In this document: one piece after another, positions 20,431-31,400 of the stretch
How positions within the stretch are numbered: the first letter of the stretch is position 1
Layout: each line of letters begins with the position of its first letter
Assembly (NCBI RefSeq): GCF_041296385.1
Contig: NC_091014.1
Span: 49,060,078-49,124,077 of the forward strand
DNA length: 64,000 nucleotides
From: Aphelocoma coerulescens
Lineage: Eukaryota; Chordata; Aves; Passeriformes; Corvidae
Reading direction: 5' to 3'
Made by a program: the position numbers and the translations under genes
Notes under the pieces: model-generated
Told to the model about the DNA's origin: nothing
Database searches by the model: none
Seen by the model: only the letters and a program-made list of their open reading frames with translations

Positions 20431-21256
20431 TTGAGAAATCCACAAAGCCAGGAGCTCCAGGGATACTCCCCATGCGAAAGGCAGGCCAAGCTTATCGCAG
20501 CACAGCCAAAACCTTGCTCCCACTTCTTCATTCTTATTGGAATTCACCACAGCCCAATGCCCGATTTCTGGCTCAAACTAGGGTTAGGGTTACGCCTAGG
20601 GTTAGGCTTGAGAAAACCACAAAGCCAGGAGCTCCAGGGACACTCACCATGCGAAAGGCAGGCCAAGTTGAGCACGATACAGTTAAAACCTTGCTCCCTC
20701 TTCTTCTTTCTGCTTGGAACTTGCCGCCGCCCAATGCCCCATTTCTGGCCCTAACTTCGGTTATGTTTATGGTTACACCTAGTGTTAGGATTTGAGAAAT
20801 CCACAAAGCCAGGAGCTCCAGGGATACTCAGCATGCGAAAGGCAGGCCAAGCTTATCGCAGCACAGCCAAAACCTTGCTCCCACTTCTTCATTCTTCTTG
20901 GAAGTCGCCACAACCCAATGCCTGATTTCTGGCTCAAACTAGGGTTAGGGTTAGGGTTAGGGTTATGCCTAGGGTAAGGTTTGAGAAAACCACAAAGCCA
21001 GGAGCTCCAGGGACACTCACCATGTGAAAGGCAGGCCAAGTTGAGCACGATACAGTTAAAAGCTTGCTCCCTCTTCTTCTTTCTGCTTGGAACTCGCCGC
21101 CGCCCAATGCCCCATTTCTGGCTCCAACTAGGATTATGGTCGTGGTTACACCTAGTGTTAGGGTTTGAGAAATCCACAAAGCCAGGAGCTCCAGGGATAC
21201 TCAGCATGCGAAAGGCAGGCCAAGCTTATCGCAGCACAGCCAAAACCTTGCTCCCA

Positions 21257-24200
21257 CTTCTTCATTCTTCTTGGAAGTCGCCACAACCCAATGCCTGATT
21301 TCTGGCTCAATCTAGGGTTAGGGTTAGGGTTAGGGTTACGCCTAGGGTTAGGCTTGAGAAACCCACAAAGCCAGGAGCTCCCGGGATACTCCCCATGCGA
21401 AAGGCAGGCCAAGCTGATCGCAGCACAGCCAAAACCTTGCTCCCACTTCTTCATTCTTATTGGAATTCACCACAGCCCAATGCCCGATTTCTGGCTCAAA
21501 CTAGGGTTAGGGTTACGCCTAGGGTTAGGCTTGAGAAAACCACAAAGTCAGGAGCTCCAGGGACACCCACCATGCGAAAGGCAGGCCAAGTTGAGCACGA
21601 TACAGTTAAAACCTTGCTCCCTCTTCTTCTTTCTGCTTGGAACTCGCTGCCGCCCAATGCCCCATTTCTGGCTCAAAATAGGGTTATGGTCGTGGTTACA
21701 CCTAGTGTTAGGCTTTGAGAAATCCACAAAGCCAGGAGCTCCAGGGATACTCCCCATGCGAAAGGCAGGCCAAGCTTATCGCAGCACAAGCAAAACCTTG
21801 CTCCCTCTTCTTCATTCTTCTTGGAACTTGCCACAGCCCAATGCCCGATTTCTGGCTCAATCTAGGGTTAGGGTTACGCCTAGGGTTAGGCTTGAGAAAA
21901 CCACAAAGCCAGGAGCTCCAGGGACACTCACCATGCGAAAGGCAGGCCAAGTTGAGCACGATACAGTTAAAACCGTGCTCCCTCTTCTTCTTTCTGCTTG
22001 GAACTCGCCGTCGCCCAATGCCCCATTTCTGGCTCAAACTAGGTTATGGTTATGGTTACACCGAGTGTTAGGGTTTGAGAAATCCACAAAGCCAGGAGCT
22101 CCAGGGATACTCAGCATGCGAAAGGCAGGCCAAGCTTATCGCAGCACAGCCAAAACCTTGCTCCCTCTTCTTCATTCTTCTTGGAAGTCGCCACAACCCA
22201 ATGCCTGATTTCTGGCTCAATCTAGGGTTAGGGTTAGGGTTAGGGTTACGCCTAGGGTTAGGCTTGAGAAAACCACAAAGCCAGGAGCTCCAGAGATACT
22301 CCCCATGCGAAAGGCAGGCCAAGCTTATCGCAGCACAGCCAAAACCTTGCTCCCACTTCTTCATTCTTCTTGGAATTTGATACAGCCTAATGCCCGATTT
22401 CTGGCTCAATCTAGGGTTAGGGTTACGCCTAGGGTTAGGCTTGAGAAAACCACAAAGCCAGGAGCTCCAGGGACACTCACCATGCGAAAGGCAGGCCAAG
22501 TTGAGCACGATACAGTTAAAACCTTGCTCCCTCTTCTTCTTTCTGCTTGGAACGCGCCGTCGCCCAATGCCCCATTTCTGGCCCTAACTTCGGTTATGTT
22601 TATGGTTACACCTAGTGTTAGGATTTGAGAAATCCACAAAGCCAGGAGCTCCAGGGATACTCCCCATGCGAAAGGCAGGCCAAGCTTATCGCAGCACAGC
22701 CAAAACCTTGCTCCCACTTCTTCATTCTTCTTGGAAGTCGCCACAACCCAATGCCTGATTTCTGGCTCAAACTAGGGTTAGGGTTAGGGTTAGGGTTATG
22801 CCTAGGGTAAGGTTTGAGAAAACCACAAAGCCAGGAGCTCCAGGGACACTCACCATGTGAAAGGCAGGCCAAGTTGAGCACGATACAGTTAAAAGCTTGC
22901 TCCCTCTTCTTCTTTCTGCTTGGAACTCGCCGCCGCCCAATGCCCCATTTCTGGCTCCAACTAGGATTATGGTCGTGGTTACACCTAGTGTTAGGGTTTG
23001 AGAAATCCACAAAGCCAGGAGCTCCAGGGATACTCAGCATGCGAAAGGCAGGCCAAGCTTATCGCAGCACAGCCAAAACCTTGCTCCCTCCTCTTCATTC
23101 TTCTTGGAAGTCGCCACAACCCAATGCCTGATTTCTGGCTCAATCTAGAGTTAGGGTTAGGATTAGGGTTACGCCTAGGGTAAGGTTTGAGAAAACCACA
23201 AAGCCAGGAGCTCCAGGGATACTCAGCATGCGAAAGGCAGGCCAAGCTTATCGCAGCACAGCCAAAACCTTGCTCCCACTTCTTCATTCTTATTGGAATT
23301 CACCACAGCCCAATGCCTGATTTCTGGCTCAAACTAGGCTTAGGGTTACGCCTAGGGTTAGGCTTGAGAAAACCACAAAGCCAGGAGCTCCAGGGACACT
23401 CCCCATGCGAAAGGCAGGCCAAGCTTATCGCAGCACAGCCAAAACCTTGCTCCCTCTTCTTCATTCTTCTTGGAAGTCGCCACAACCCAATGCCTGATTT
23501 CTGGCTCAAACTAGGGTTAGGGTTAGGGTTAGGGTTACGCCTAGGGTTAGGCTTGAGAAAACCACAAAGCCAGGAGCTCCAGGGACACCCACCATGTGAA
23601 AGGCAGGCCAAGTTGAGCACGATACAGTTAAAACCTTGCTCCCTCTTCTTCTTTCTGCTTGGAACTCGCTGCCGCCCAATGCCCCATTTCTGGCTCAAAA
23701 TAGGGTTATGGTCGTGGTTACACCTAGTGTTAGGCTTTGAGAAATCCACAAAGCCAGGAGCTCCAGGGATACTCCCCATGCGAAAGGCAGGCCAAGCTTA
23801 TCGCAGCACAAGCAAAACCTTGCTCCCACTTCTTCATTCTTATTGGAATTCACCACAGCCCAATGCCCGATTTCTGGCTCAAACTAGGGTTAGGGTTACG
23901 CCTAGGGTTAGGCTTGAGAAAACCACAAAGCCAGGAGCTCCAGGGACACTCACCATGCGAAAGGCAGGCCAAGTTGAGCACGATACAGTTAAAACCTTGC
24001 TCCCTCTTCTTCTTTCTGCTTGGAACTTGCCGCCGCCCAATGCCCCATTTCTGGCCCTAACTTCGGTTATGTTTATGGTTACACCTAGTGTTAGGATTTG
24101 AGAAATCCACAAAGCCAGGAGCTCCAGGGATACTCAGCATGCGAAAGGCAGGCCAAGCTTATCGCAGCACAGCCAAAACCTTGCTCCCACTTCTTCATTC

Positions 24201-25257
24201 TTCTTGGAAGTCGCCACAACCCAATGCCTGATTTCTGGCTCAAACTAGGGTTAGGGTTAGGGTTAGGGTTATGCCTAGGGTAAGGTTTGAGAAAACCACA
24301 AAGCCAGGAGCTCCAGGGACACTCACCATGTGAAAGGCAGGCCAAGTTGAGCACGATACAGTTAAAAGCTTGCTCCCTCTTCTTCTTTCTGCTTGGAACT
24401 CGCCGCCGCCCAATGCCCCATTTCTGGCTCCAACTAGGATTATGGTCGTGGTTACACCTAGTGTTAGGGTTTGAGAAATCCACAAAGCCAGGAGCTCCAG
24501 GGATACTCAGCATGCGAAAGGCAGGCCAAGCTTATCGCAGCACAGCCAAAACCTTGCTCCCACTTCTTCATTCTTCTTGGAAGTCGCCACAACCCAATGC
24601 CTGATTTCTGGCTCAATCTAGGGTTAGGGTTAGGGTTAGGGTTACGCCTAGGGTTAGGCTTGAGAAACCCACAAAGCCAGGAGCTCCCGGGATACTCCCC
24701 ATGCGAAAGGCAGGCCAAGCTGATCGCAGCACAGCCAAAACCTTGCTCCCACTTCTTCATTCTTATTGGAATTCACCACAGCCCAATGCCTGATTTCTGG
24801 CTCAAACTAGGGTTAGGGTTACGCCTAGGGTTAGGCTTGAGAAAACCACAAAGTCAGGAGCTCCAGGGACACCCACCATGCGAAAGGCAGGCCAAGTTGA
24901 GCACGATACAGTTAAAACCTTGCTCCCTCTTCTTCTTTCTGCTTGGAACTCGCTGCCGCCCAATGCCCCATTTCTGGCTCAAAATAGGGTTATGGTCGTG
25001 GTTACACCTAGTGTTAGGCTTTGAGAAATCCACAAAGCCAGGAGCTCCAGGGATACTCCCCATGCGAAAGGCAGGCCAAGCTTATCGCAGCACAAGCAAA
25101 ACCTTGCTCCCTCTTCTTCATTCTTCTTGGAACTTGCCACAGCCCAATGCCCGATTTCTGGCTCAATCTAGGGTTAGGGTTACGCCTAGGGTTAGGCTTG
25201 AGAAAACCACAAAGCCAGGAGCTCCAGGGACACTCACCATGCGAAAGGCAGGCCAAG
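21257..25257 (+). repeat. 4.0-kb block, second copy
   Basis: Same monomer order as 12990-16990. Known differences are a G at about 22427 in TTACGCC where the first copy has C, CCTGATTT near 24791, and CAAACTAGG at 22048 as in the first copy. The block recurs at 37602-41602, 45881-49881 and 56713-60713, so the window holds five copies. Confidence 0.86.
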
Positions 25258-25386
25258 CTTATCGCAGCACAGCCAAAACCTTGCTCCCTCTTCTTCATTC
25301 TTCTTGGAAGTCGCCACAACCCAATGCCTGATTTCTGGCTCAATCTAGGGTTAGGGTTAGGGTTAGGGTTACGCCTAGGGTTAGGC
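25198..25386 (+). repeat. Fusion monomer marking loss of one unit
   Basis: The left part equals the B monomer at 16931 up to GGCCAAG (25257), and the right part equals the A monomer at 17114 from CTTATCGC. After it the offset to the first block changes from 8,267 to 8,084, a loss of 183 bp, exactly the length of the unit at 16931. Copies are at 49822 and 60654. The exchange point lies in the shared AAAGGCAGGCCAAG block. Confidence 0.9.
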
Positions 25387-26112
25387 TTGAGAAACCCACA
25401 AAGCCAGGAGCTCCAGGGATACTCACCATGCGAAAGGCAGGCCAAGCTTATCGCAGCACAAGCAAAACCTTGCTCCCTCTTCTTCATTCTTCTTGGAACT
25501 TGCCACAGCCCAATGCCCGATTTCTGTCTCAATCTAGGGTTAGGGTTACGCCTAGGGTTAGGCTTGAGAAAACCACAAAGCCAGGAGCTCCAGGGACACT
25601 CACCATGCGAAAGGCAGGCCAAGTTGAGCACGATACAGTTAAAACCTTGCTCCCTCTTCTTCTTTCTGCTTGGAACTCGCTGCCGCCAATGCCACATTTC
25701 TGGCTCAAAATAGGGTTATGGTCGTGGTTACACCTAGTGTTAGGCTTTGAGAAATCCACAAAGCCAGGAGCTCCAGGGATACTCAGCATGCGAAAGGCAG
25801 GCCAAGCTTATCGCAGCACAAGCAAAACCTTGCTCCCTCTTCTTCATTCTTCTTGGAACTTGCCACAGCCCAATGCCCGATTTCTGTCTCAATCTAGGGT
25901 TAGGGTTAGGGTTAGGGTTACGCCTAGGGTTAGGCTTGAGAAAACCACAAAGCCAGGAGCTCCAGGGATACTCCCCATGCGAAAGGCAGGCCAAGCTTAT
26001 CGCAGCACAGCCAAAACCTTGCTCCCACTTCTTCATTCTTATTGGAATTCACCACAGCCCAATGCCCCATTTCTGGCTCAAACTAGGGTTAGGGTTACGC
26101 CTAGGGTTAGGC

Positions 26113-26296
26113 TTGAGAAAACCACAAAGCCGGGAGCTCCAGGGACACTCACCATGCGAAAGGCAGGCCAAGTTGAGCACGATACAGTTAAAAGCTTGCT
26201 CCCTCTTCTTCTTTCTGCTTGGAACTCGCCGCCGCCCAATGCCCCATTTCTGGCTCCAACTAGGATTATGGTCGTGGTTACACCTAGTGTTAGGGT
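26113..26296 (+). repeat. Recombinant B monomer with GCCGGGAG
   Basis: The left half follows the 18029 type (CATGCGAAAGG), the right half the CATGTGAAAGG/AAAAGCTT type (22814). The switch lies between 26158 and 26189. It also has a private A to G in AGCCGGGAGCTCC. Copies at 50737 and 61569 keep the private change, so the exchange predates the large duplications. Confidence 0.87.
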
Positions 26297-28482
26297 TTGA
26301 GAAATCCACAAAGCCAGGAGCTCCAGGGATACTCAGCATGCGAAAGGCAGGCCAAGCTTATCGCAGCACAGCCAAAACCTTGCTCCCTCCTCTTCATTCT
26401 TCTTGGAAGTCGCCACAACCCAATGCCTGATTTCTGGCTCAATCTAGAGTTAGGGTTAGGATTAGGGTTACGCCTAGGGTAAGGTTTGAGAAAACCACAA
26501 AGCCAGGAGCTCCAGGGATACTCAGCATGCGAAAGGCAGGCCAAGCTTATCGCAGCACAGCCAAAACCTTGCTCCCACTTCTTCATTCTTATTGGAATTC
26601 ACCACAGCCCAATGCCTGATTTCTGGCTCAAACTAGGCTTAGGGTTACGCCTAGGGTTAGGCTTGAGAAAACCACAAAGCCAGGAGCTCCAGGGACACTC
26701 CCCATGCGAAAGGCAGGCCAAGCTTATCGCAGCACAGCCAAAACCTTGCTCCCTCTTCTTCATTCTTCTTGGAAGTCGCCACAACCCAATGCCTGATTTC
26801 TGGCTCAAACTAGGGTTAGGGTTAGGGTTAGGGTTACGCCTAGGGTTAGGCTTGAGAAAACCACAAAGCCAGGAGCTCCAGGGACACCCACCATGTGAAA
26901 GGCAGGCCAAGTTGAGCACGATACAGTTAAAACCTTGCTCCCTCTTCTTCTTTCTGCTTGGAACTCGCTGCCGCCCAATGCCCCATTTCTGGCTCAAAAT
27001 AGGGTTATGGTCGTGGTTACACCTAGTGTTAGGCTTTGAGAAATCCACAAAGCCAGGAGCTCCAGGGATACTCCCCATGCGAAAGGCAGGCCAAGCTTAT
27101 CGCAGCACAAGCAAAACCTTGCTCCCACTTCTTCATTCTTATTGGAATTCACCACAGCCCAATGCCCGATTTCTGGCTCAAACTAGGGTTAGGGTTACGC
27201 CTAGGGTTAGGCTTGAGAAAACCACAAAGCCAGGAGCTCCAGGGACACTCACCATGCGAAAGGCAGGCCAAGTTGAGCACGATACAGTTAAAACCTTGCT
27301 CCCTCTTCTTCTTTCTGCTTGGAACTTGCCGCCGCCCAATGCCCCATTTCTGGCCCTAACTTCGGTTATGTTTATGGTTACACCTAGTGTTAGGATTTGA
27401 GAAATCCACAAAGCCAGGAGCTCCAGGGATACTCAGCATGCGAAAGGCAGGCCAAGCTTATCGCAGCACAGCCAAAACCTTGCTCCCACTTCTTCATTCT
27501 TCTTGGAAGTCGCCACAACCCAATGCCTGATTTCTGGCTCAAACTAGGGTTAGGGTTAGGGTTAGGGTTATGCCTAGGGTAAGGTTTGAGAAAACCACAA
27601 AGCCAGGAGCTCCAGGGACACTCACCATGTGAAAGGCAGGCCAAGTTGAGCACGATACAGTTAAAAGCTTGCTCCCTCTTCTTCTTTCTGCTTGGAACTC
27701 GCCGCCGCCCAATGCCCCATTTCTGGCTCCAACTAGGATTATGGTCGTGGTTACACCTAGTGTTAGGGTTTGAGAAATCCACAAAGCCAGGAGCTCCAGG
27801 GATACTCAGCATGCGAAAGGCAGGCCAAGCTTATCGCAGCACAGCCAAAACCTTGCTCCCACTTCTTCATTCTTCTTGGAAGTCGCCACAACCCAATGCC
27901 TGATTTCTGGCTCAATCTAGGGTTAGGGTTAGGGTTAGGGTTACGCCTAGGGTTAGGCTTGAGAAACCCACAAAGCCAGGAGCTCCCGGGATACTCCCCA
28001 TGCGAAAGGCAGGCCAAGCTGATCGCAGCACAGCCAAAACCTTGCTCCCACTTCTTCATTCTTATTGGAATTCACCACAGCCCAATGCCCGATTTCTGGC
28101 TCAAACTAGGGTTAGGGTTACGCCTAGGGTTAGGCTTGAGAAAACCACAAAGTCAGGAGCTCCAGGGACACCCACCATGCGAAAGGCAGGCCAAGTTGAG
28201 CACGATACAGTTAAAACCTTGCTCCCTCTTCTTCTTTCTGCTTGGAACTCGCTGCCGCCCAATGCCCCATTTCTGGCTCAAAATAGGGTTATGGTCGTGG
28301 TTACACCTAGTGTTAGGCTTTGAGAAATCCACAAAGCCAGGAGCTCCAGGGATACTCCCCATGCGAAAGGCAGGCCAAGCTTATCGCAGCACAAGCAAAA
28401 CCTTGCTCCCTCTTCTTCATTCTTCTTGGAACTTGCCACAGCCCAATGCCCGATTTCTGGCTCAATCTAGGGTTAGGGTTAC
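26190..28482 (+). repeat. Local 2.3-kb copy of 22891-25183
   Basis: Downstream of the recombinant monomer at 26113, monomers 26297, 26486, 26663, 26852, 27036, 27213, 27397, 27586, 27770, 27959, 28136 and 28320 repeat 22998-25021 at offset 3,299. A segment of about 3.3 kb was therefore tandemly duplicated. The copy is cut by the next exchange at about 28483. Confidence 0.87.
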
Positions 28483-28497
28483 GCCTAGGGTAAGGTT
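28465..28497 (+). other. Junction between superrepeat copies 1 and 2
   Basis: Left of the junction the A-prime 177 tail reads TTACGCCTAGGG; right of it the sequence is GGGTAAGGTTTGAG followed by the CATGTGAAAGG B subtype, as at 3871. The left diagnostic base is C at 28482, the right one A at 28492, so the exchange most simply lies in the shared GCCTAGGG, inside the telomere-derived tail. Copy 3 continues without this jump at 63939. Confidence 0.8.
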
Positions 28498-31400
28498 TGA
28501 GAAAACCACAAAGCCAGGAGCTCCAGGGACACTCACCATGTGAAAGGCAGGCCAAGTTGAGCACGATACAGTTAAAAGCTTGCTCCCTCTTCTTCTTTCT
28601 GCTTGGAACTCGCCGCCGCCCAATGCCCCATTTCTGGCTCCAACTAGGATTATGGTCGTGGTTACACCTAGTGTTAGGGTTTGAGAAATCCACAAAGCCA
28701 GGAGCTCCAGGGATACTCAGCATGCGAAAGGCAGGCCAAGCTTATCGCAGCACAGCCAAAACCTTGCTCCCTCTTCTTCATTCTTCTTGGAAGTCGCCAC
28801 AACCCAATGCCTGATTTCTGGCTCAATCTAGAGTTAGGGTTAGGATTAGGGTTACGCCTAGGGTAAGGTTTGAGAAAACCACAAAGCCAGGAGCTCCAGG
28901 GATACTCACCATGCGAAAGGCAGGCCAAGCTTATCGCAGCACAAGCAAAACCTTGCTCCCTCTTCTTCATTCTTCTTGGAACTTGCCACAGCCCAATGCC
29001 CGATTTCTGTCTCAATCTAGGGTTAGGGTTACGCCTAGGGTTAGGCTTGAGAAAACCACAAAGCCAGGAGCTCCAGGGACACTCACCATGCGAAAGGCAG
29101 GCCAAGTTGAGCACGATACAGTTAAAACCTTGCTCCCTCTTCTTCTTTCTGCTTGGAACTCGCTGCCGCCCAATGCCACATTTCTGGCTCAAAATAGGGT
29201 TATGGTCGTGGTTACACCTAGTGTTAGGGTTTGAGAAATCCACAAAGCCAGGAGCTCCAGGGATACTCAGCATGCGAAAGGCAGGCCAAGCTTATCGCAG
29301 CACAAGCAAAACCTTGCTCCCTCTTCTTCATTCTTCTTGGAACTTGCCACAGCCCAATGCCCGATTTCTGTCTCAATCTAGGGTTAGGGTTAGGGTTAGG
29401 GTTACGCCTAGGGTTAGGCTTGAGAAAACCACAAAGCCAGGAGCTCCAGGGATACTCCCCATGCGAAAGGCAGGCCAAGCTTATCGCAGCACAGCCAAAA
29501 CCTTGCTCCCACTTCTTCATTCTTATTGGAATTCACCACAGCCCAATGCCCCATTTCTGGCTCAAACTAGGGTTAGGGTTACGCCTAGGGTTAGGCTTGA
29601 GAAAACCACAAAGCCAGGAGCTCCAGGGACACTCACCATGCGAAAGGCAGGCCAAGTTGAGCACGATACAGTTAAAACCTTGCTCCCTCTTCTTCTTTCT
29701 GCTTGGAACTTGCCGCCGCCCAATGCCCCATTTCTGGCCCTAACTTCGGTTATGTTTATGGTTACACCTAGTGTTAGGATTTGAGAAATCCACAAAGCCA
29801 GGAGCTCCAGGGATACTCCCCATGCGAAAGGCAGGCCAAGCTTATCGCAGCACAGCCAAAACCTTGCTCCCACTTCTTCATTCTTCTTGGAAGTCGCCAC
29901 AACCCAATGCCTGATTTCTGGCTCAAACTAGGGTTAGGGTTAGGGTTAGGGTTATGCCTAGGGTAAGGTTTGAGAAAACCACAAAGCCAGGAGCTCCAGG
30001 GACACTCACCATGTGAAAGGCAGGCCAAGTTGAGCACGATACAGTTAAAAGCTTGCTCCCTCTTCTTCTTTCTGCTTGGAACTCGCCGCCGCCCAATGCC
30101 CCATTTCTGGCTCCAACTAGGATTATGGTCGTGGTTACACCTAGTGTTAGGGTTTGAGAAATCCACAAAGCCAGGAGCTCCAGGGATACTCCCCATGCGA
30201 AAGGCAGGCCAAGCTTATCGCAGCACAGCCAAAACCTTGCTCCCTCTTCTTCTTTCTGCTTGGAACTTGCCACAGCCCAATGCCCGATTTCTGGCTCAAA
30301 CTAGGGTTAGGGTTAGGGTTACGCCTAGGGTTAGGCTTGAGAAAACCACAAAGCCAGGAGCTCCAGGGACACTCACCATGCAAAAGGCAGGCCACGTTGA
30401 GCACGATACAGCCAAAACCTTGCTCCCTCTTCTTCATTCTTCTTGGAAGTCGCCACAACCCAATGCCTGATTTCTGGCTCAATCTAGGGTTAGGGTTAGG
30501 GTTAGGGTTACGCCTAGGGTTAGGCTTGAGAAAACCACAAAGCCAGGAGCTCCAGGGATACTCCCCATGCGAAAGGCAGGCCAAGCTTATCGCAGCACAG
30601 CCAAAACCTTGCTCCCACTTCTTCATTCTTATTGGAATTCACCACAGCCCAATGCCCGATTTCTGGCTCAAACTAGGGTTAGGGTTACGCCTAGGGTTAG
30701 GCTTGAGAAAACCACAAAGCCAGGAGCTCCAGGGACACTCACCATGCGAAAGGCAGGCCAAGTTGAGCACGATACAGTTAAAACCTTGCTCCCTCTTCTT
30801 CTTTCTGCTTGGAACTTGCCGCCGCCCAATGCCCCATTTCTGGCCCTAACTTCGGTTATGTTTATGGTTACACCTAGTGTTAGGATTTGAGAAATCCACA
30901 AAGCCAGGAGCTCCAGGGATACTCAGCATGCGAAAGGCAGGCCAAGCTTATCGCAGCACAGCCAAAACCTTGCTCCCACTTCTTCATTCTTCTTGGAAGT
31001 CGCCACAACCCAATGCCTGATTTCTGGCTCAAACTAGGGTTAGGGTTAGGGTTAGGGTTATGCCTAGGGTAAGGTTTGAGAAAACCACAAAGCCAGGAGC
31101 TCCAGGGACACTCACCATGTGAAAGGCAGGCCAAGTTGAGCACGATACAGTTAAAAGCTTGCTCCCTCTTCTTCTTTCTGCTTGGAACTCGCCGCCGCCC
31201 AATGCCCCATTTCTGGCTCCAACTAGGATTATGGTCGTGGTTACACCTAGTGTTAGGGTTTGAGAAATCCACAAAGCCAGGAGCTCCAGGGATACTCCCC
31301 ATGCGAAAGGCAGGCCAAGCTTATCGCAGCACAGCCAAAACCTTGCTCCCTCTTCTTCTTTCTGCTTGGAACTTGCCACAGCCCAATGCCCGATTTCTGG

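Larger units (their letters stand above)
16991..21256 (+). repeat. Interval between the two 4.0-kb blocks
   Basis: Starts 17114 (A189), 17303 (A-prime 177), 17480 (B183), 17663 (A-prime 189), 17852 (A177), 18029 (B184), then the 1106-bp hexamer at 18213-19318, then 19319 (A189) to 20981 (B184). The first six monomers are a variant of the left-edge trimer pair. The equivalent regions are 41603-45880 in copy 2 and 52447-56712 in copy 3. Confidence 0.82.
3871..28482 (+). repeat. 24.6-kb superrepeat, copy 1 (134 monomers)
   Basis: From 3871 the sequence is repeated 24,612 bp downstream from 28483. Monomer starts after 11242 are 11431, 11608, 11792, 11981, 12158, 12342, 12531, 12715, 12898, 13087, 13264, 13448, 13625, 13808, 13997, 14174, 14358, 14547, 14731, 14920, 15097, 15286, 15470, 15647, 15831, 16020, 16204, 16393, 16570, 16754, 16931, 17114, 17303, 17480, 17663, 17852, 18029, 18213, 18402, 18586, 18769, 18958, 19135, 19319, 19508, 19692, 19881, 20058, 20247, 20431, 20608, 20792, 20981, 21165 and on to 28320. 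Private changes found include an ACTCACCG at 5473, a C in the TTACCCC at about 14160, TG for CC at 20378-20379 and CCTGATTT at about 24791. Confidence 0.92.
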
